From NCBI GenBank assembly GCA_021234155.1, contig JAJEKV010000053.1:936956-1000955 (forward strand): a stretch of DNA of 64,000 nt, in the 5' to 3' direction. Made by a program: the position numbers and the translations under genes. This document shows, in pieces, positions 47,618 through 59,845 of the stretch (the stretch's first letter is position 1; every line of letters starts with the position of its first letter). The notes beneath the pieces were generated by a model. The model had not been told where the DNA came from. It worked only from the letters and a program-made list of their open reading frames with translations, and made no database searches. Source of the stretch: Isoetes taiwanensis. Lineage: Eukaryota > Streptophyta > Lycopodiopsida > Isoetales > Isoetaceae.

Positions 47618-48135
47618 TGTAAGAATAAGTTAAAAAGCCAATACGTCAATATTTTATGGGGGTGAGATGTTCATATTATTTTGGCCGAACTTGCTGCCAT
47701 TCTTCACTACATAACACAAACCATGAGAAAAAAACAAGAAAGAGATGTTTGAGCACGGTTTTTAGGGCCCTTTCCCGAGATCCTTCTAAGGATTTTAAGT
47801 CCTTTGCTGCCACTTTTGTAGTTCTCGAAAGCAACTTAGCCAATGCTATCATGTGGGGCTCTGATGAGAGCCTAGGAGGATCATTGGCATTTTTAGCACC
47901 CAAGTCGATGATCCAGACGCCCTGGGGGATCTACATATGTTTTTAAGAAGTCGGGCTACAAAAAGTTGGATCGCTAGTAAGATCATGCTCCAATACTATA
48001 TAGTCTTCAGATGGCTTGTGTAAATCTTTTTTATTTTTGTTTGTCATTCATTTCGTAGATGAATACTGATAAAATGGTGCTCGAGTGGTTTGGAAAGCAA
48101 GAACAAGATAATCGCATGGGAATTGAAATATTCAC
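47618..48135. other. spacer
   Basis: No recognised gene. A 96-codon plus-strand frame (47,656-47,946) and its 75-codon antisense frame are unassigned. The antisense frame has a lysine/serine-rich, helix-like composition. Confidence 0.4.
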
Positions 48136-48573
48136 ACCAACATATAACTACCATTAACATTAATTAACACAAACCATTGCATCCAACTTTTTAAATTAAA
48201 ATCCCCTAAAACCCCTTTTGGTTTGAGTGCATATCCACACCTGGGATTACCCGCATCGAGAGTCGTTGGATGGGCATATAACCCCTTTATTCCTTGATCT
48301 GGACCGTACATAGCAATCCTCGTTTGTGGGATATGCATGTACAAGATTTTGTATATTATATATTGAGGTTTGTAAGATACTATAAGGTTTGAGGGAATGT
48401 ACTTAATGGTGTTAATTTTGTACATGTATTGTAACGCTTTTAGGGCTCTCGCCGCTCTACTAACCCCCGTGGTGAATATGCACTCAAACCAAAGGGGGTT
48501 TGTGGGATTTTAATTTAAAAAGTTGGATGCAATGGTTTATGTAAATTAATGTTAATGATAGTTATATGTTGGT
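48136..48573. mobile_element. 438-bp inverted-repeat element (MITE-like)
   Basis: The left end begins ACCAACATATAACTACCATT and the right end finishes with its inverse (AATGATAGTTATATGTTGGT). The inverted repeat extends about 105 bp inward through AACCATTGCATCCAAC and TTTTGGTTTGAGTGCATAT, with a few mismatches and gaps. No coding capacity. Target-site duplication and superfamily are not clear. Confidence 0.85.
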
Positions 48574-50816
48574 AGTTAGACTAAATTTTTTTGGTTCCTT
48601 CTGCCCTAACAAAAAGCAAAACCAAACCACACCCAACACACTCTAATGATGGATGATGTATTATAGCATAAGAAGTCTAACAAAAACAAAGGTGCTCACT
48701 AATAAAACTTAACTCATTGCATGGAATTGTACACATAACATATAACAATACCAATATTAAAATATGAGCTAGCATGTAATACTATAATTTATTAATAAAA
48801 ATAAGCAAATAGTTAATGTGAATAGAATAATTGATACAACTTACTATTCTATAGACGTTGTAAAATAATACACAAATTTCACAAATTGTAGATTAGTCAT
48901 ACATCATACCACTTGGAGAGTTAGGTTTCTCAAGAGGTGACAAATAAAAAGTTTTATAGCCTTTGAAAGTAGCCATGTTTCAAATTTTAAAACCATCCAT
49001 TTCAATCAATCGATATCACCGCACATGCATAATTCCAAATAAGACCTCTTCAAAGATTCTCTATAAACTCACTAACATCTCATGTCACACATCCCATATC
49101 CAGATCCACATGCATGGTTAACTTGAAATAAGATCTCTTCACCATACAAGAATCCAAGAATATTCTTTGGTCTTTTTTAGTATTTAGAAAGCGTAGATCC
49201 ATACATATGAAACCCCCGGGTTGCTCCCTTTATGGATTCTTTTATGTCATTTAAAGAGAAACTTGAACAATTGAATTCATCTAGTAAGTTAAAATAGTAC
49301 ACAATCCCTACTAAGAAACTCATCGCTATCACTATTGGCCTACCCGAAATGATCGCGGTCATCAGTAAGTCCACAAATGCTACTAAGAGACGCTACCAGT
49401 AATCTCGAAAGCAGAGAACTCATCTCATCGCCAAGAATCCTATAAACGAAAGATTGAGTGATTAGCATTCAAAGATTACACACAATAAAGAAAAAGAAAT
49501 CGAGGGCAATGCTTGGGCCTTTCTATTTAGTGTTGACTACATTACCATTATACCTCCACGATAATGGGTTTCACTGTAAGCATAATATGCAATACAATAT
49601 GCATGATTGTAGTCCTTTCTCTCTGATAAGTTGTGCTTTGTTGTATTCAAAACAAAGCCTTCTATTTTAATTGCCAGTGATCTGCTATCCAATTTGCAGA
49701 AATGATAGTTTTAAAACATAAACTTTATGAGTTACAAATTGGCATTTGTTTAGAGCATGCAGTAATGTTTCAATGTTTCGTTGTATCCAATTCAAGTAGA
49801 ATGTAGGGCACATGACATAAAAGGTCTATGATTGGCTACTCAATTCATAGAGATGAGGTTTGGAAATAAACCACATAAAGTTCCAAAATGGCATTTGTTT
49901 AGGGCATCGAATGTAGGTTATATGTGCCTACATATAAAGACTTACATAGCACAAGTACATATTGCTTCAAAAACAAGCTAGAATCTTATGGACAATGGTG
50001 TCTCTCATGCTAAGGATGCTTTCAGGTACTTGGCAAGCCCTCTTGACATTATCTCCTTGGGCTCTCATATAACGTTCAACACAGTCAACATCGCAATACT
50101 TCTCCTACACATTACACAGAACATTTGCATTTAAAAAATAAAGAAAAAGGTGCGATCATGTCGTGATATCTAGGCAACTTTGATAAACCATGTTATCCGG
50201 GTCCTTTGTAAGAGCGAATAATTTTCCGGATCAATCTCAAAACTTCACGCATTTTTGTATTGCTACTACAATGCGCTTAGTTCGAGATGTTATAGACTTT
50301 TTTGCCATTCCAACATTGACGAAAGCAAATGCCGCTTGATTGAATAAGCCTTGATCAGGTGTGCTTTATCTCGGCCGCTTTTACCGTGGACCCTACAAGT
50401 CGTTTTTCATGTCATTAAATCCCCATACATGACCCACCTCTCGATCCCATAAACCCATTTCTTCGGGCTTGCACCTAAATGCACCAAAGTAAAGCAATCA
50501 TTCGGGATTAAGAGTCCCGGGATTTTGAATTTGAAACTTGACTTTCCATCGGGCAGTGGATGCTTATCCGATGCCATTCACCGGAAAAAGCATCTCAAAC
50601 AACAGCATCCGAACAACTTTTTTAAACATGAAGATATTATTTAATGTCCACCGCATATGCCCGCAGATCTATCGGATCCGAGCATAACCTTGGTGCCCAT
50701 CAGAGTTTGAACCCGCCGTCCGTGGTTTGGCACGCATCTAGGCATGCCCCACCACCACCAATCCTTTTGTAGCAAGAAGTAAAAGCAAAATGAACCCTTT
50801 CTTTGGAACCCTAGAA
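48574..50816. other. spacer, no gene recognised
   Basis: AT-rich DNA. A partly hydrophobic 65-codon minus-strand frame (49,374-49,177) and other short frames are unassigned. Confidence 0.4.
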
Positions 50817-50819
50817 TTA

Positions 50820-51991
50820 GGCCCTTTTTCCACGGCAAATTTTATTTTATGGTCGTCGTATTTTTATAAGACACCCTTTTGGGTTCCATGTCACCCACAT
50901 CATAGATAAGACACGCCCAAAAAAATTTGATTTCCCATTACGAAAATATAAGACATGTCTAGTTAAGATAAGACATGTCTTATAACTGGCTTTCCATGCA
51001 CCATTTTTTTTCAACTGAGCAAAGACCCGCTGCAGCAATTCTACAAGGGAAAGCTGAAATTGACCGCAAAAGCTTTGGTAATTTCTTGAGCCGCAGTTTA
51101 CTCTTGCAAGAGCTTCAAGTTTTCATGCTTAGAAGCTTTTTGCTGCATATCTTCCAGAAAATATGGTCTCCGTAAGAACCGTAAGAATTGATTTGCAAAA
51201 GAACAACCCACATAAAAACAAGCCAGCTTGATGATTTTAAAAGAAATCCTACAAGCCTAGAAGCTTGAATGATTACCGAATCGGGCAAGAATCGGCTTGA
51301 AGCAAGAATCACCGGAATGATTACAGGAATGAAGACTGATTATCCATCTTCATCTCTCGCTTCAAAACCTTTTCAAAAAACGCCATCTTTACTGTGAATG
51401 AAGACCGATATCCATCTTTTCATCTCGCTGAAGATACGCCTGCATCAAATTTCTGAAGATTTGTTTCCGTGATAAAAGCTTGAATATTGGTTTCCGGAAC
51501 CAAAACCTTCAAGATTTGCTTACGATGAAAAACCTTCAAGGTTTGCTTACGCCTCGATCCAGCTTGCACGTATCCCGGCAAACTGCTCAATCCGGACGCT
51601 TAATCCGACCTGGCAATGCAAACCAAACCCGATATTTATAAAGTATGGCCTTTGGCCTTTTCCATTCCGCTCCCTCGATTTTATTCAACCGGCCTAAGGT
51701 CCAAGAAGTCCATCCATCCATTCTATGGCCAGCCGACCATCCATTCCGTAATACGCTTCGCTTACTCTTTTATGACACCCTAAAGATCCCAAGAGCAGCC
51801 CCGTGATAGGATAGAAATGCATACCTTATTTTGTATGGGGTTTCCTAATAAAATGCTCCACTCAACTTGTATCGAACCCATTTAAGACATGTCTTAAATT
51901 GTGTAGTGGAAAACCTATGGGTGACTTATTATCTTACGTGGCCCAATAATATTAAGCTAAATATAAGACGAGGTGCCATGGAAAAAGGGCC
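50820..51991. mobile_element. non-autonomous PIF/Harbinger-like element
   Basis: The termini GGCCCTTTTTCCACGGCA and TGCCATGGAAAAAGGGCC are inverted copies. TTA flanks both ends (50,817-50,819 and 51,992-51,994). A GGCC-type terminus with TTA/TAA target duplication is typical of PIF/Harbinger and Tourist elements. Similarity continues inward, with the palindrome AAGACATGTCTT near both ends. The 1,172-bp body has no transposase. It holds short internal duplications, such as two CCTTCAAG(A/G)TTTGCTTACG blocks at 51,508-51,551. Confidence 0.82.
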
Positions 51992-51994
51992 TTA

Positions 51995-52730
51995 GCCCTT
52001 TGATGTTGATCTTTTGATCTCGAAGCCATCGCCGGACCCGCTTGTGCTCTATGTCGCCAAGCTTTCTCGCTAAAAATCCATCTTCAAAATTATTTGTTCA
52101 AAAATGCTCTCCTTCTTAACCATCCATCTAGCTTATAGTGATACCTTCCCCTAAAACCGCCATTGCGTTTTTCGGTAACCCTAATAATCATCCGCTCAAT
52201 TCATTCTTATTCTTTAATTGGATGATGCCTACATATTGATGCCCGCGGGTCGCTAGATTGTTTAACCTAATCCAAATCAACGCCCAAAATGGCGACTTTA
52301 GAAATACTATTTAGTATGCCCCAACAAATAATGCATTACACCGTAATCATAGGAAAACCATGCCAAAATCGATAAAATTATAAAAAACCCCCAAGTATAT
52401 AATGCTAGATATTAAGACTTAAACTATGGATGCACTTATACAAATGGGGGGAGAGGATGACCAAAAACACCCCTGTATATGATTTTTTTAAGGCTATTTT
52501 GACCCGTCCCATATAAAATTTACCCCAAGTAATGGCCCAAAACCCCTTAACTCATATCCAGATGTGGAAATGGGCAAAAAACTCCCAAGGAGTGACTTGG
52601 GTATATTGTATGACACCCAAAGTGAATCCCTTTTGACCGACCATCGAGATATTTATGGAATCTTAGAAGAGGTTCAGATCCTATAAGTGGACTATGTACC
52701 ATTACCTTTAAGAAAAGGCTCCTTGATCCC
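51995..52730. other. spacer
   Basis: No recognised gene or repeat. Confidence 0.4.
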
Positions 52731-53400
52731 TGTGATGTTCCATGTATTTATACAATATACGTATAAATACTATGACACGTCACCTGAGTATAAGTAGACT
52801 TCTATGGGTTCTTAGGGGATAACTTGGGCTAATCTAAAAGGGCTTTTATTAGATCTGCTAAATTGTTAATAAGTTAACTAACCTAATTAGACTAATTAAT
52901 GTTATTAATTAGTAAAAGTCAGCTCATTAGGGAGCCACCTGGCCCAAGTCCATTGGCCGTGGGAGACTTACTAAGATTAGGGTGCAAATTGGGTCCCTAC
53001 CCCCACCCCCGCCCCAAATCGATTTGGGAAGAGTTGGATAAGGGGAGCTACTCAACACCGCATCTGCATTCAAGAATGGAAGCCTTTCGAGATAATGGTT
53101 TCAGCCAAGAGACCGTTAGTCTCTAGATAGTTTGTGTTATCAGCTAATTCTTGTATGACTAGGTAGATGCTTAAATTTCTTTTATGTGCTAATGCTATTA
53201 AGTTGATGATGGATATTTTGTTTATGATTATGTCTCTCTCTCTCTGCCTCCTCCCGTGTGTTTGGGATTAAGGGTGGGTAGAGACCTGAAAAGCTCAAGA
53301 GTAGTAGTAGATATGTTTCTAGCTAGAACCCTTAAGACCAAAAGAATGCATCAATGAGCCCCTCGTGATCCCCCACCCCAAGCCGTTGGTATGCATGTTG
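52731..53400 (+). repeat. truncated LTR related to the gypsy LTR
   Basis: Begins TGTGATGTTCCATGTATTTA, then ATACGTATA...GACACGTCAC, which parallels the start of the 1885 LTR. Further on, GGGTGGGTAGAGACCTGAAAA with CTCAAG parallels the GGGGGTAGAGACCC...CCCAAG block of that LTR at the corresponding relative position. There is no PBS or internal region next to it, so it is a solo or truncated LTR of a related family. Confidence 0.6.
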
Positions 53401-54149
53401 ATGGCACTAATAACGCCTTCCTCGCCTGCACGGACATGGCCTTGAGACTCTTATTAGCTTAAATATATAGATGCCATACCTATATGTAGACATGATGAAA
53501 TGCTAAAACTAGGTAGATGGAGGGATGCACGAAAGCAAAGTCTTGTGCAACAAACATGGTCCATCAAGCATACAACATATACCGCAACCAAATTTTGCAA
53601 ACAACACCAGAAAGGTATATATGTGAAGCATTAAAGCTTAGTGCAAAATAACTAGAAAAAACTTAGTGAAAATAAGTTGCATCTTTTAATAGGGCCTTTT
53701 TAAATGCCTTTGAAAACCCCCTAAATCGCCCCTCTCCAATCCGCTTTTGAGCTTCAACTGGCTTCTAGGTCTTCCAGCCTTCTAGCCCCTCTAATGGATG
53801 TCGATGGTTGCTTCCACCGTAAGTGGTTTTGGCTCTTCTTTAGAAGGTGTTGTCTCTAGAAGGTAGTTCCTCGGATTGAAGCCCTTTATTATTGAATGTA
53901 GCTTCCCTTTTATGTGAACTTTTGGCAGAGGCCCAATCAAAGTATATCCTAGAGAAGCAACAACAAAGCATGATGCAATGGTTTGTCTATTCTATTCCAA
54001 GCAACTAATGAATCTTTTATCGAGATGTTTTATCAAGTGCAAACAAAGCGTGATATCACCCCTTAACTCATTGTTAACGGAAATGTAATATCCCCGGGAG
54101 CAATGATTGCGTGATATACACGAAGCACTCAAGAAGGTGCTTTTGTCTC
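53401..54149. other. spacer
   Basis: No recognised gene. Mixed composition with no long open frame. Confidence 0.4.
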
Positions 54150-54430
54150 AGATTATGAGATAATGCACTATGAAGGCATAAGGGCAGATGCGAAAATGAT
54201 CTATCCCTGCATAAGGCCAAACAAGACCGTATTTTCAAGCATCTTAAAGGCATGTGGAAGCATAATAGAAACAATTCAGGTCAGGCAAATGCATGAGCAG
54301 GTACTTCATTATGGACTCGAGGAAAGGGGGTCGATGGAAAGGGGCAGTTCTGAAAGTAGTATCCTTGGAGAAAGCATCGAAAACATGCCCCTATCCTGTG
54401 AGCCTGGTTTTGTGATTCTTTTGAAATAGA
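54150..54430 (+). pseudogene. pentatricopeptide repeat (PPR) gene fragment
   Basis: PPR proteins bind organellar RNA. The frame reads MHYEGIRADAK, then IRPNKTVFSSILKACGS and QVRQMHEQVLHYGLEE, the pattern of one PPR unit and the start of the next (GI-P-x-x-TF-S-[VI]L-AC, then G-x-x-[IV]H-x-[VL]). The first heptad is duplicated or interrupted near 54,190. The unit ends in unrelated sequence, so this is debris and not a working gene. Confidence 0.65.
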
Positions 54431-54569
54431 GTAAAGAAGTCGTTGTGTAGCACCCATTATGGTGTCCATTTTAGCGTGCCGGGCGCTGGCTTGGGGTAGA
54501 CATTGAGGGTCCCTGATCCGAGATCATAGGGGCTGCCCGCCTAATTCAAGGGCTCTTGTTGCAGCTTTT

Positions 54570-54830
54570 TTAGCGATCGACTTTGGTGGTAATTGTATGT
54601 ACCATGTTCGAGAGGTGTTGACACTTATGAGTACGTGGAACATAGCGAGCTTTGAAAGCTTGAGCAAAGGTGTTGAACCTCCACTTATTATATGTTAAGC
54701 CATTAGCTAAAGCATACGCTTCCCACCACCACGAAGAAAGGACCCGTGAGGTTACCGATTGCAAGTCTCGATGTGGCTTTATCGGGCCATCCCATACCGT
54801 TTGGCAATGTGGTGGATCTCCTTTAACCAA
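54570..54830 (-). pseudogene. LTR-retrotransposon gag fragment
   Basis: An 86-codon minus-strand frame reads SSWWWEAYALANG and WRFNTFAQAFKARYVPRT. This fits the capsid-type gag consensus, in which A-x-x-WW is followed by a W...F...F...[YF]-P run. No neighbouring protease or knuckle was found. Confidence 0.55.
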
Positions 54831-56369
54831 GACTCGGCGATCTACGCCCAGAACCGGACGAGCTTAGGTCCTAAAAAATACTAGCGCTTGCAGAGGCAAT
54901 CACTTTTATCCTTGTCAATGGACTTCTCCTATTCAATATCAGACTCGGAAGAGTCGATGGAGTCCAATTGGAGCTAGCCGTGGGTTGTAGGATGTGGGCA
55001 TTTAACGCGCCTATGGTGTGCAAAAGCGCGACGACAAGTTATAGGTATAAGGTAGCACATTGTAAAATATATACACTCGCAGCCCCACCGGCACTTGATA
55101 AGAATGATCTCCAGTTTGCAAGTTAAGCACATATGTTCCACTATAGCAGGCCTGAGGCCTATCGTCTATAGCAAAAGGCAGATTACTTATAGATGAGAAA
55201 TGTGTATGAATCAAATCAAGAATAATTGAATATACACATGTAGCATCCATATGTAAAGGATCCTATTCATAGCTTTATCGAACAAATGTGTGCTTAATGA
55301 GCCGGATATCTTGATGCACAAAGAAGCTTTGTGCGGAAAATAACTTCTACAACATGTGAGTGAATTAAAGCAAGCGCACAATGCAATACAACAATGCTAC
55401 AAGTTCCATGAATGATTCTATAACCAAAATGCCAACAGAGAGGTTACTAGACATACTATGAATGTGGTTATTGGACCTAAAAATGCCAATAGAAAGAGGT
55501 TAATTCTTCTAGACATGCTATCTTCTGGTTTAAACTACAATTTTCGGATGGTCTTATTTTTGTCAAAACAATTTGTTTTATCTTTAGCATTGTTTTTTAA
55601 AACATAAGTACCTTGCTATCTACTTAGAAGATGGATAAGGGAAGGAAATTAATAATCGAGATAACACAACTGGACTTCTTTAAATGAAACATATATGCAG
55701 GTTGGAGTATAAGTTAAGCATTTGACTTTCTGCTTTTTGTTGTTATTCTATGGACTAGAAGATGATTGCAATTTAGGAAAATATAGTTCACTAAAGAAAA
55801 TGTTATTTGCTACACAAGTGACCTCCTATTATTGGACAAAAAAGGTGGATTATAGCTCATCACTAAGGTTATGTGCGAAGATGGTGCATTGATGCTACAA
55901 GACAATCCTTCGCCATGATAAGAATGTAAATGATCATGCATCAAGAAAATTGTGCGCCACATACACCTTGAGGTTACTGCTTATGCAGAAGTCTTGAAAT
56001 CTATCCGTTGCCAGGGCGCCTTTCAAGTTGCATATGCAACATTGGCAGGTGATGTTATTATGGATGTTGTATATTCGCATGAGTTGCCACGCTATGGTCT
56101 TAAATATTGGTTTGACTAACTATTCTGCAGGTTAGTGTTTTATTTGTCAGACTTCATTCGCTACTAATAATATTTGTTTCAGTCTATTGCAAGGTTATAA
56201 ATACTGCATAAGAGACAAAGATATGCAATTTCATGATACCTCATCATGATGGATTTAGCATATATACCATGCAAAATGTTTGCCATCTCCTGTTTGCAAG
56301 TTGGGACTGGATAAATATAGCCTTTTTACTTTCATGACTTCTTTACCACAAACTAATGTTGATATAGAA
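54831..56369. other. spacer with unassigned short frames
   Basis: A 79-codon minus-strand frame (55,250-55,011) and a plus-strand run near 55,970-56,110 are unrecognised. Most of the stretch is AT-rich and non-coding. Confidence 0.4.
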
Positions 56370-56520
56370 AATACTAGGCTGGTTGGTATGTATGCCAATT
56401 GTGGCAACCTGGAGGAAGCACATCAGGACTTTGATAAGTTGCTGAATTAAGATGTGACATCGTGGGGTGCAATCATCATAGGATATGCCCAACGTAGTGA
56501 ATGTCTTTTTACACTAGAAT
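56370..56520 (+). pseudogene. second PPR gene fragment
   Basis: The plus frame reads VGMYANCGNLEEAHQDFDKL, a stop, then DVTSWGAIIIGYAQ. This is the classical PLS-class PPR unit (MY-KCG-LE-A-x-x-FD, then DV-SW-A-I-GYAQ). It may derive from the same ancestral gene as the fragment at 54,150, about 2 kb upstream. Confidence 0.7.
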
Positions 56521-56877
56521 GTAGAAACAGAATGCAGATGCAGAAGACGAACAGAATGTTATAGGATAAGGTTTAAGAATGGTATGCTTGTACATGAAGG
56601 TATTGGGTTAGGTATGATCTACTAGAGATAAGCATTCAAGTTATCCCAATGGTTGGAGTTGAGTATCTTAGATACGTCGTACTAAGGGATATGAAAAGAG
56701 TTTAAGTCAAGGTAAATAGCTAGAGAAGTCTAGCATATACGGTGATGTTACATTCAAAAACATCCCGAGGATGGTTGGAACGGTGTTGGAATAACAGATA
56801 ATGAGAGGTTAATTACTCAAAGGATCTAGATACCAATGAATTAATTCAGCATTATAAGCTGGGAGTATCTATTGGGT

Positions 56878-58863
56878 TTTTTTTTTTTTTTTTTTTTTGA
56901 GGAAAAGGAAGGATTTGATATTAATCATAAATCAAAAATATACATATAACAAAAAGGCTTAGAGCCCAGATAGAAGGTAGCAGACTGTCGATTAAACCAA
57001 GATCAAAAACCATTACTGGCATGCTGAATAGAATTCTCCAAGTAGAAAACCTCAAATCACAGCCAGATACCACTTGCACTGGGAGAAATCTGTCTGGGAA
57101 GGGGAGATTGAATCGGCAGGGAAGACAAATTTAGCAGAGAGGCCGGGATAGCAGGGAGATCAGGGAAGGAATGGGTGGCAGTAAGGGGCATAGCAAAGGA
57201 GGGCGGGGCCATCCAGTTGATCTCGGCCCAGGATGGGTTAAGCAGCAGCAACTCATCAAGGGGAACCTGTATGATATCCAATAGAACACCTGCAGCAGCT
57301 TCACACCTGCCTTTATGATAGTAATACATCGATCTCAGGCATGAGAATTGATGTTCTGTAAGCAGGCGATTATTAGCACCAATGAATTTGTGGAGGATAT
57401 GTGCATTGTAAGCCTCCTTGAGAAGAAATTTAAGCCTGAAGGTTGCCCTTACAGCTTGCCTTGGAGTTCCTGAGTGATGAACAGGGACATCATCCGGTAG
57501 CGTGGTCCCCTCAAAAAAACATGTACCACTAATCGCTCAAGAATGCTGCAATCCACAAAAGAACTTTTGATCAATGAGGGAGTCAAACTTAACAACAAAG
57601 AAGTCCCGACTTTAAAAAGACCCCAAGGCTGACCAAACTGTGTCATATTTCTCCAATTTTGAAGCCCTATGGGCCAAGGCACACCTAACAAGCTCAAACC
57701 GAAAGTTGAGCTTCATCCAATTAAGATCACACCTCCTATTTGCCAAAGCCACATTGTTCCCTGTGTTTCGGTGATAATCCACAAGGCTAATCAAGCAAGA
57801 TGGTTGAATTCACCCGAGAATTCTGAAGATGGAAAAATTGAGCCATATTGGTAATGGAATCCAAATCAGGGATATTCAGCTTGGATCCAATCTACCACTG
57901 CCAGAATCCAAGGACCTTTGGACAAGTAAAAATATGGAGGACTGACTCATTTTGACTTTTACAAAGGGGACAAAGTGGGCTAGGGACATTTTTAAACTGC
58001 CTTTTAATCATATTTGTGTTACTTAGTAAGGCATTATGAAGAGTCAGCCAAGCAAACACCTTAATTTTAGGGCAGGAGTAAGATTTCCAATTGGAAAGAA
58101 GGATCTTCTTAAAGTTTTTGGGGGAGAGACCCTGAAGGGCAGAATGTTTCCTTCTTTTCATAGGAAGGCAAGCATGATAGATTTTGGAAACCTTGTAACT
58201 TCTCTTCACCTTGAAAAACCAATTTAGTGGAGAGTGGCTCTGACCCTTGCCATCCATTCCCAGCACAGGAGAATAAGTTTGAACAACCTGTTTATAAATG
58301 GATCTGTTAGTCATCCCTCCCCCAACTTTCTTCTTAATGTCCTCCCAAGGAATCCAATTATCATTCTCATCAATAAGGTCTCTAACAAATAATATATTAG
58401 TCCTGTGCCACTTTTTGTAGCAGGTGGGGTGGCAAATAGCCATAGCAAAATAAGATGGAGGGGCTAAGATGGGAGACCAAAAGATTGAGGTATCTCTAAC
58501 AGAGTTAGTGATTTTATCATGTTTGAATTTATCAGCCACTTTTTCCCAGGCTTTAAAGATGCTCCTTAGGAGGGGAGAGGTATTAGCAGCACATTTAAAA
58601 TTATAGAAGGCAGAATCTGGAAGCTGATGCATTAAGGTGGGGCTTCCCAGAGGTTTACTTCTGCTAAACCAGAATCTAATGAAGTCCATAGCAAGGGACT
58701 GAAATCCAGAGATGGCTTTCCAAACATTTTTGGCACCAAGGACCTGAGCCTGGAGAAAAAGGGATTTACAACCCAACCCTCCAGCCTTCCTACTATGGGT
58801 GAGCTCCTCCCAGGCAGACAGATGGGTTCCTTGCCAAATGTATTCTTTAATACATTGTTCAAT
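56878..58863 (-). mobile_element. L1-type LINE, 3' part, interrupted by a CACTA element
   Basis: The plus-strand T run at 56,881-56,898 is the poly(A) tail. On the minus strand a 324-codon frame without a stop (58,866-57,892) encodes the C-terminal part of ORF2. The frame is cut at its upstream end where a CACTA terminus begins at 58,864. About 1 kb of 3' sequence follows the ORF2 stop. The uninterrupted frame suggests a younger insertion than the other LINE copies here. Confidence 0.85.
57892..58863 (-). CDS. LINE ORF2 C-terminal region with zf-RVT domain (5' truncated)
   Basis: The protein matches the region after the RT palm in plant L1 elements. It opens with YIWQGTHLSAWEELTHSRK and AGGLGCKSLFLQAQ, the RT connection segment. 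The middle part is a variable spacer. The C-terminus PKIKVFAWLTLHNALLSNTN with CPLC and HIFTC is the zf-RVT domain, with Cys, Cys, His and Cys ligands in the expected places. It ends QW-stop at 57,892. The RT catalytic core would be upstream and is displaced by the CACTA end, so no active enzyme is made from this part. Confidence 0.88.
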   Translation of the reverse strand: MEQCIKEYIWQGTHLSAWEELTHSRKAGGLGCKSLFLQAQVLGAKNVWKAISGFQSLAMDFIRFWFSRSKPLGSPTLMHQLPDSAFYNFKCAANTSPLLRSIFKAWEKVADKFKHDKITNSVRDTSIFWSPILAPPSYFAMAICHPTCYKKWHRTNILFVRDLIDENDNWIPWEDIKKKVGGGMTNRSIYKQVVQTYSPVLGMDGKGQSHSPLNWFFKVKRSYKVSKIYHACLPMKRRKHSALQGLSPKNFKKILLSNWKSYSCPKIKVFAWLTLHNALLSNTNMIKRQFKNVPSPLCPLCKSQNESVLHIFTCPKVLGFWQW

Positions 58864-58879
58864 CACTACAAAACCAAAG

Positions 58880-59396
58880 CCCTGTTACGACGTCTATTAC
58901 GACGCCCGACGTCGTTGCGTCGATGATCGACGTCATAGCGACCCGTCGATAAACGACGATCTATTTCGGCGTCGGGCGTCGATATCGACGCGTTTATCGT
59001 CGCTATATCGTCAGTGAATCGGCGTCTTTTTGCGGCGACATGGCGCCGTTCAACGTCGGCAGACATCCATTAAATCGACCCACGCGGCAAGATCGGGCTT
59101 TGCCAGTGATCAAACGCCCGGTGGCGGCCGGGCGCGGGCGGTGATGACTCGGCAACGCGTCGTTCAACGGCCGAAAAGTACACGCCATCATGTCCGGCGT
59201 CCCGCGGGCGTTGCGGTAGCGTAGCGCTGACGTGGCGGCAGCGTGTGTGAAACGTCGTTCAACGCGTTCTTGCTGGCGTCATTTGTCACCGTCTGCATGC
59301 CGGTCGGCTTTCTGGCGGCTTTGGCGCCACGCAGACAACGTCGTTCAACGACGCTGCTGACGTGGCGGCCACGCAGACAACGTCGTTCAACGACGA
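58880..59396. repeat. CACTA subterminal repeat region
   Basis: CpG-rich DNA with dozens of ACGTC/GACGT/CGACG words in both orientations. The 15-bp palindrome CGTCGTTCAACGACG is perfect at 59,339-59,353 and 59,381-59,395, and the surrounding 42-bp block (GCCACGCAGACAACGTCGTT...) is duplicated. Base composition contrasts sharply with the A/T-rich DNA that follows. Confidence 0.85.
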
Positions 59397-59399
59397 TTA

Positions 59400-59845
59400 A
59401 GGAATTTTGATAAAAAAAATATTTATTTAATATTATTCAATATGATTTAACGGACAGTTAATATTCATATGCAAAATTAACAAATATTTAATATAAATAA
59501 ATATTTAGTAATATTTATTAATATTAATATTATCAATAATATTAATAGTATTAATAAATATTAAATATGAACAAAATAAATCGAGAATAAATATTTAAAA
59601 ATTTAAAATTCAAAAAAATAGAAACAAATATTGATTAAATTATATTAATGGTAGATAAGCATTATTGTTTAATATGTAATTAAATGTTTAATAAATCTAA
59701 GAAGAAAAAAAAATAGAATCGAGCATAAAATTAACATAACAAAAAAAAAATCACAAATAATAAGAACAAAGCATAAAAATTTAAATTGAATTCAATTAAT
59801 ATATTTCACAATGTAATTTGCACATTACAAAATATATTAAGTCCT
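59400..59845. other. AT-rich zone inside the CACTA element
   Basis: Extremely A/T-rich, with many AATATT and AATAATATT words and no open frame of note. Confidence 0.6.

Noticed and set aside
58866-59224. Short Arg-rich frames on both strands near the CACTA end
   Set aside because: They are translations of the CGACG subterminal repeats, not genes.
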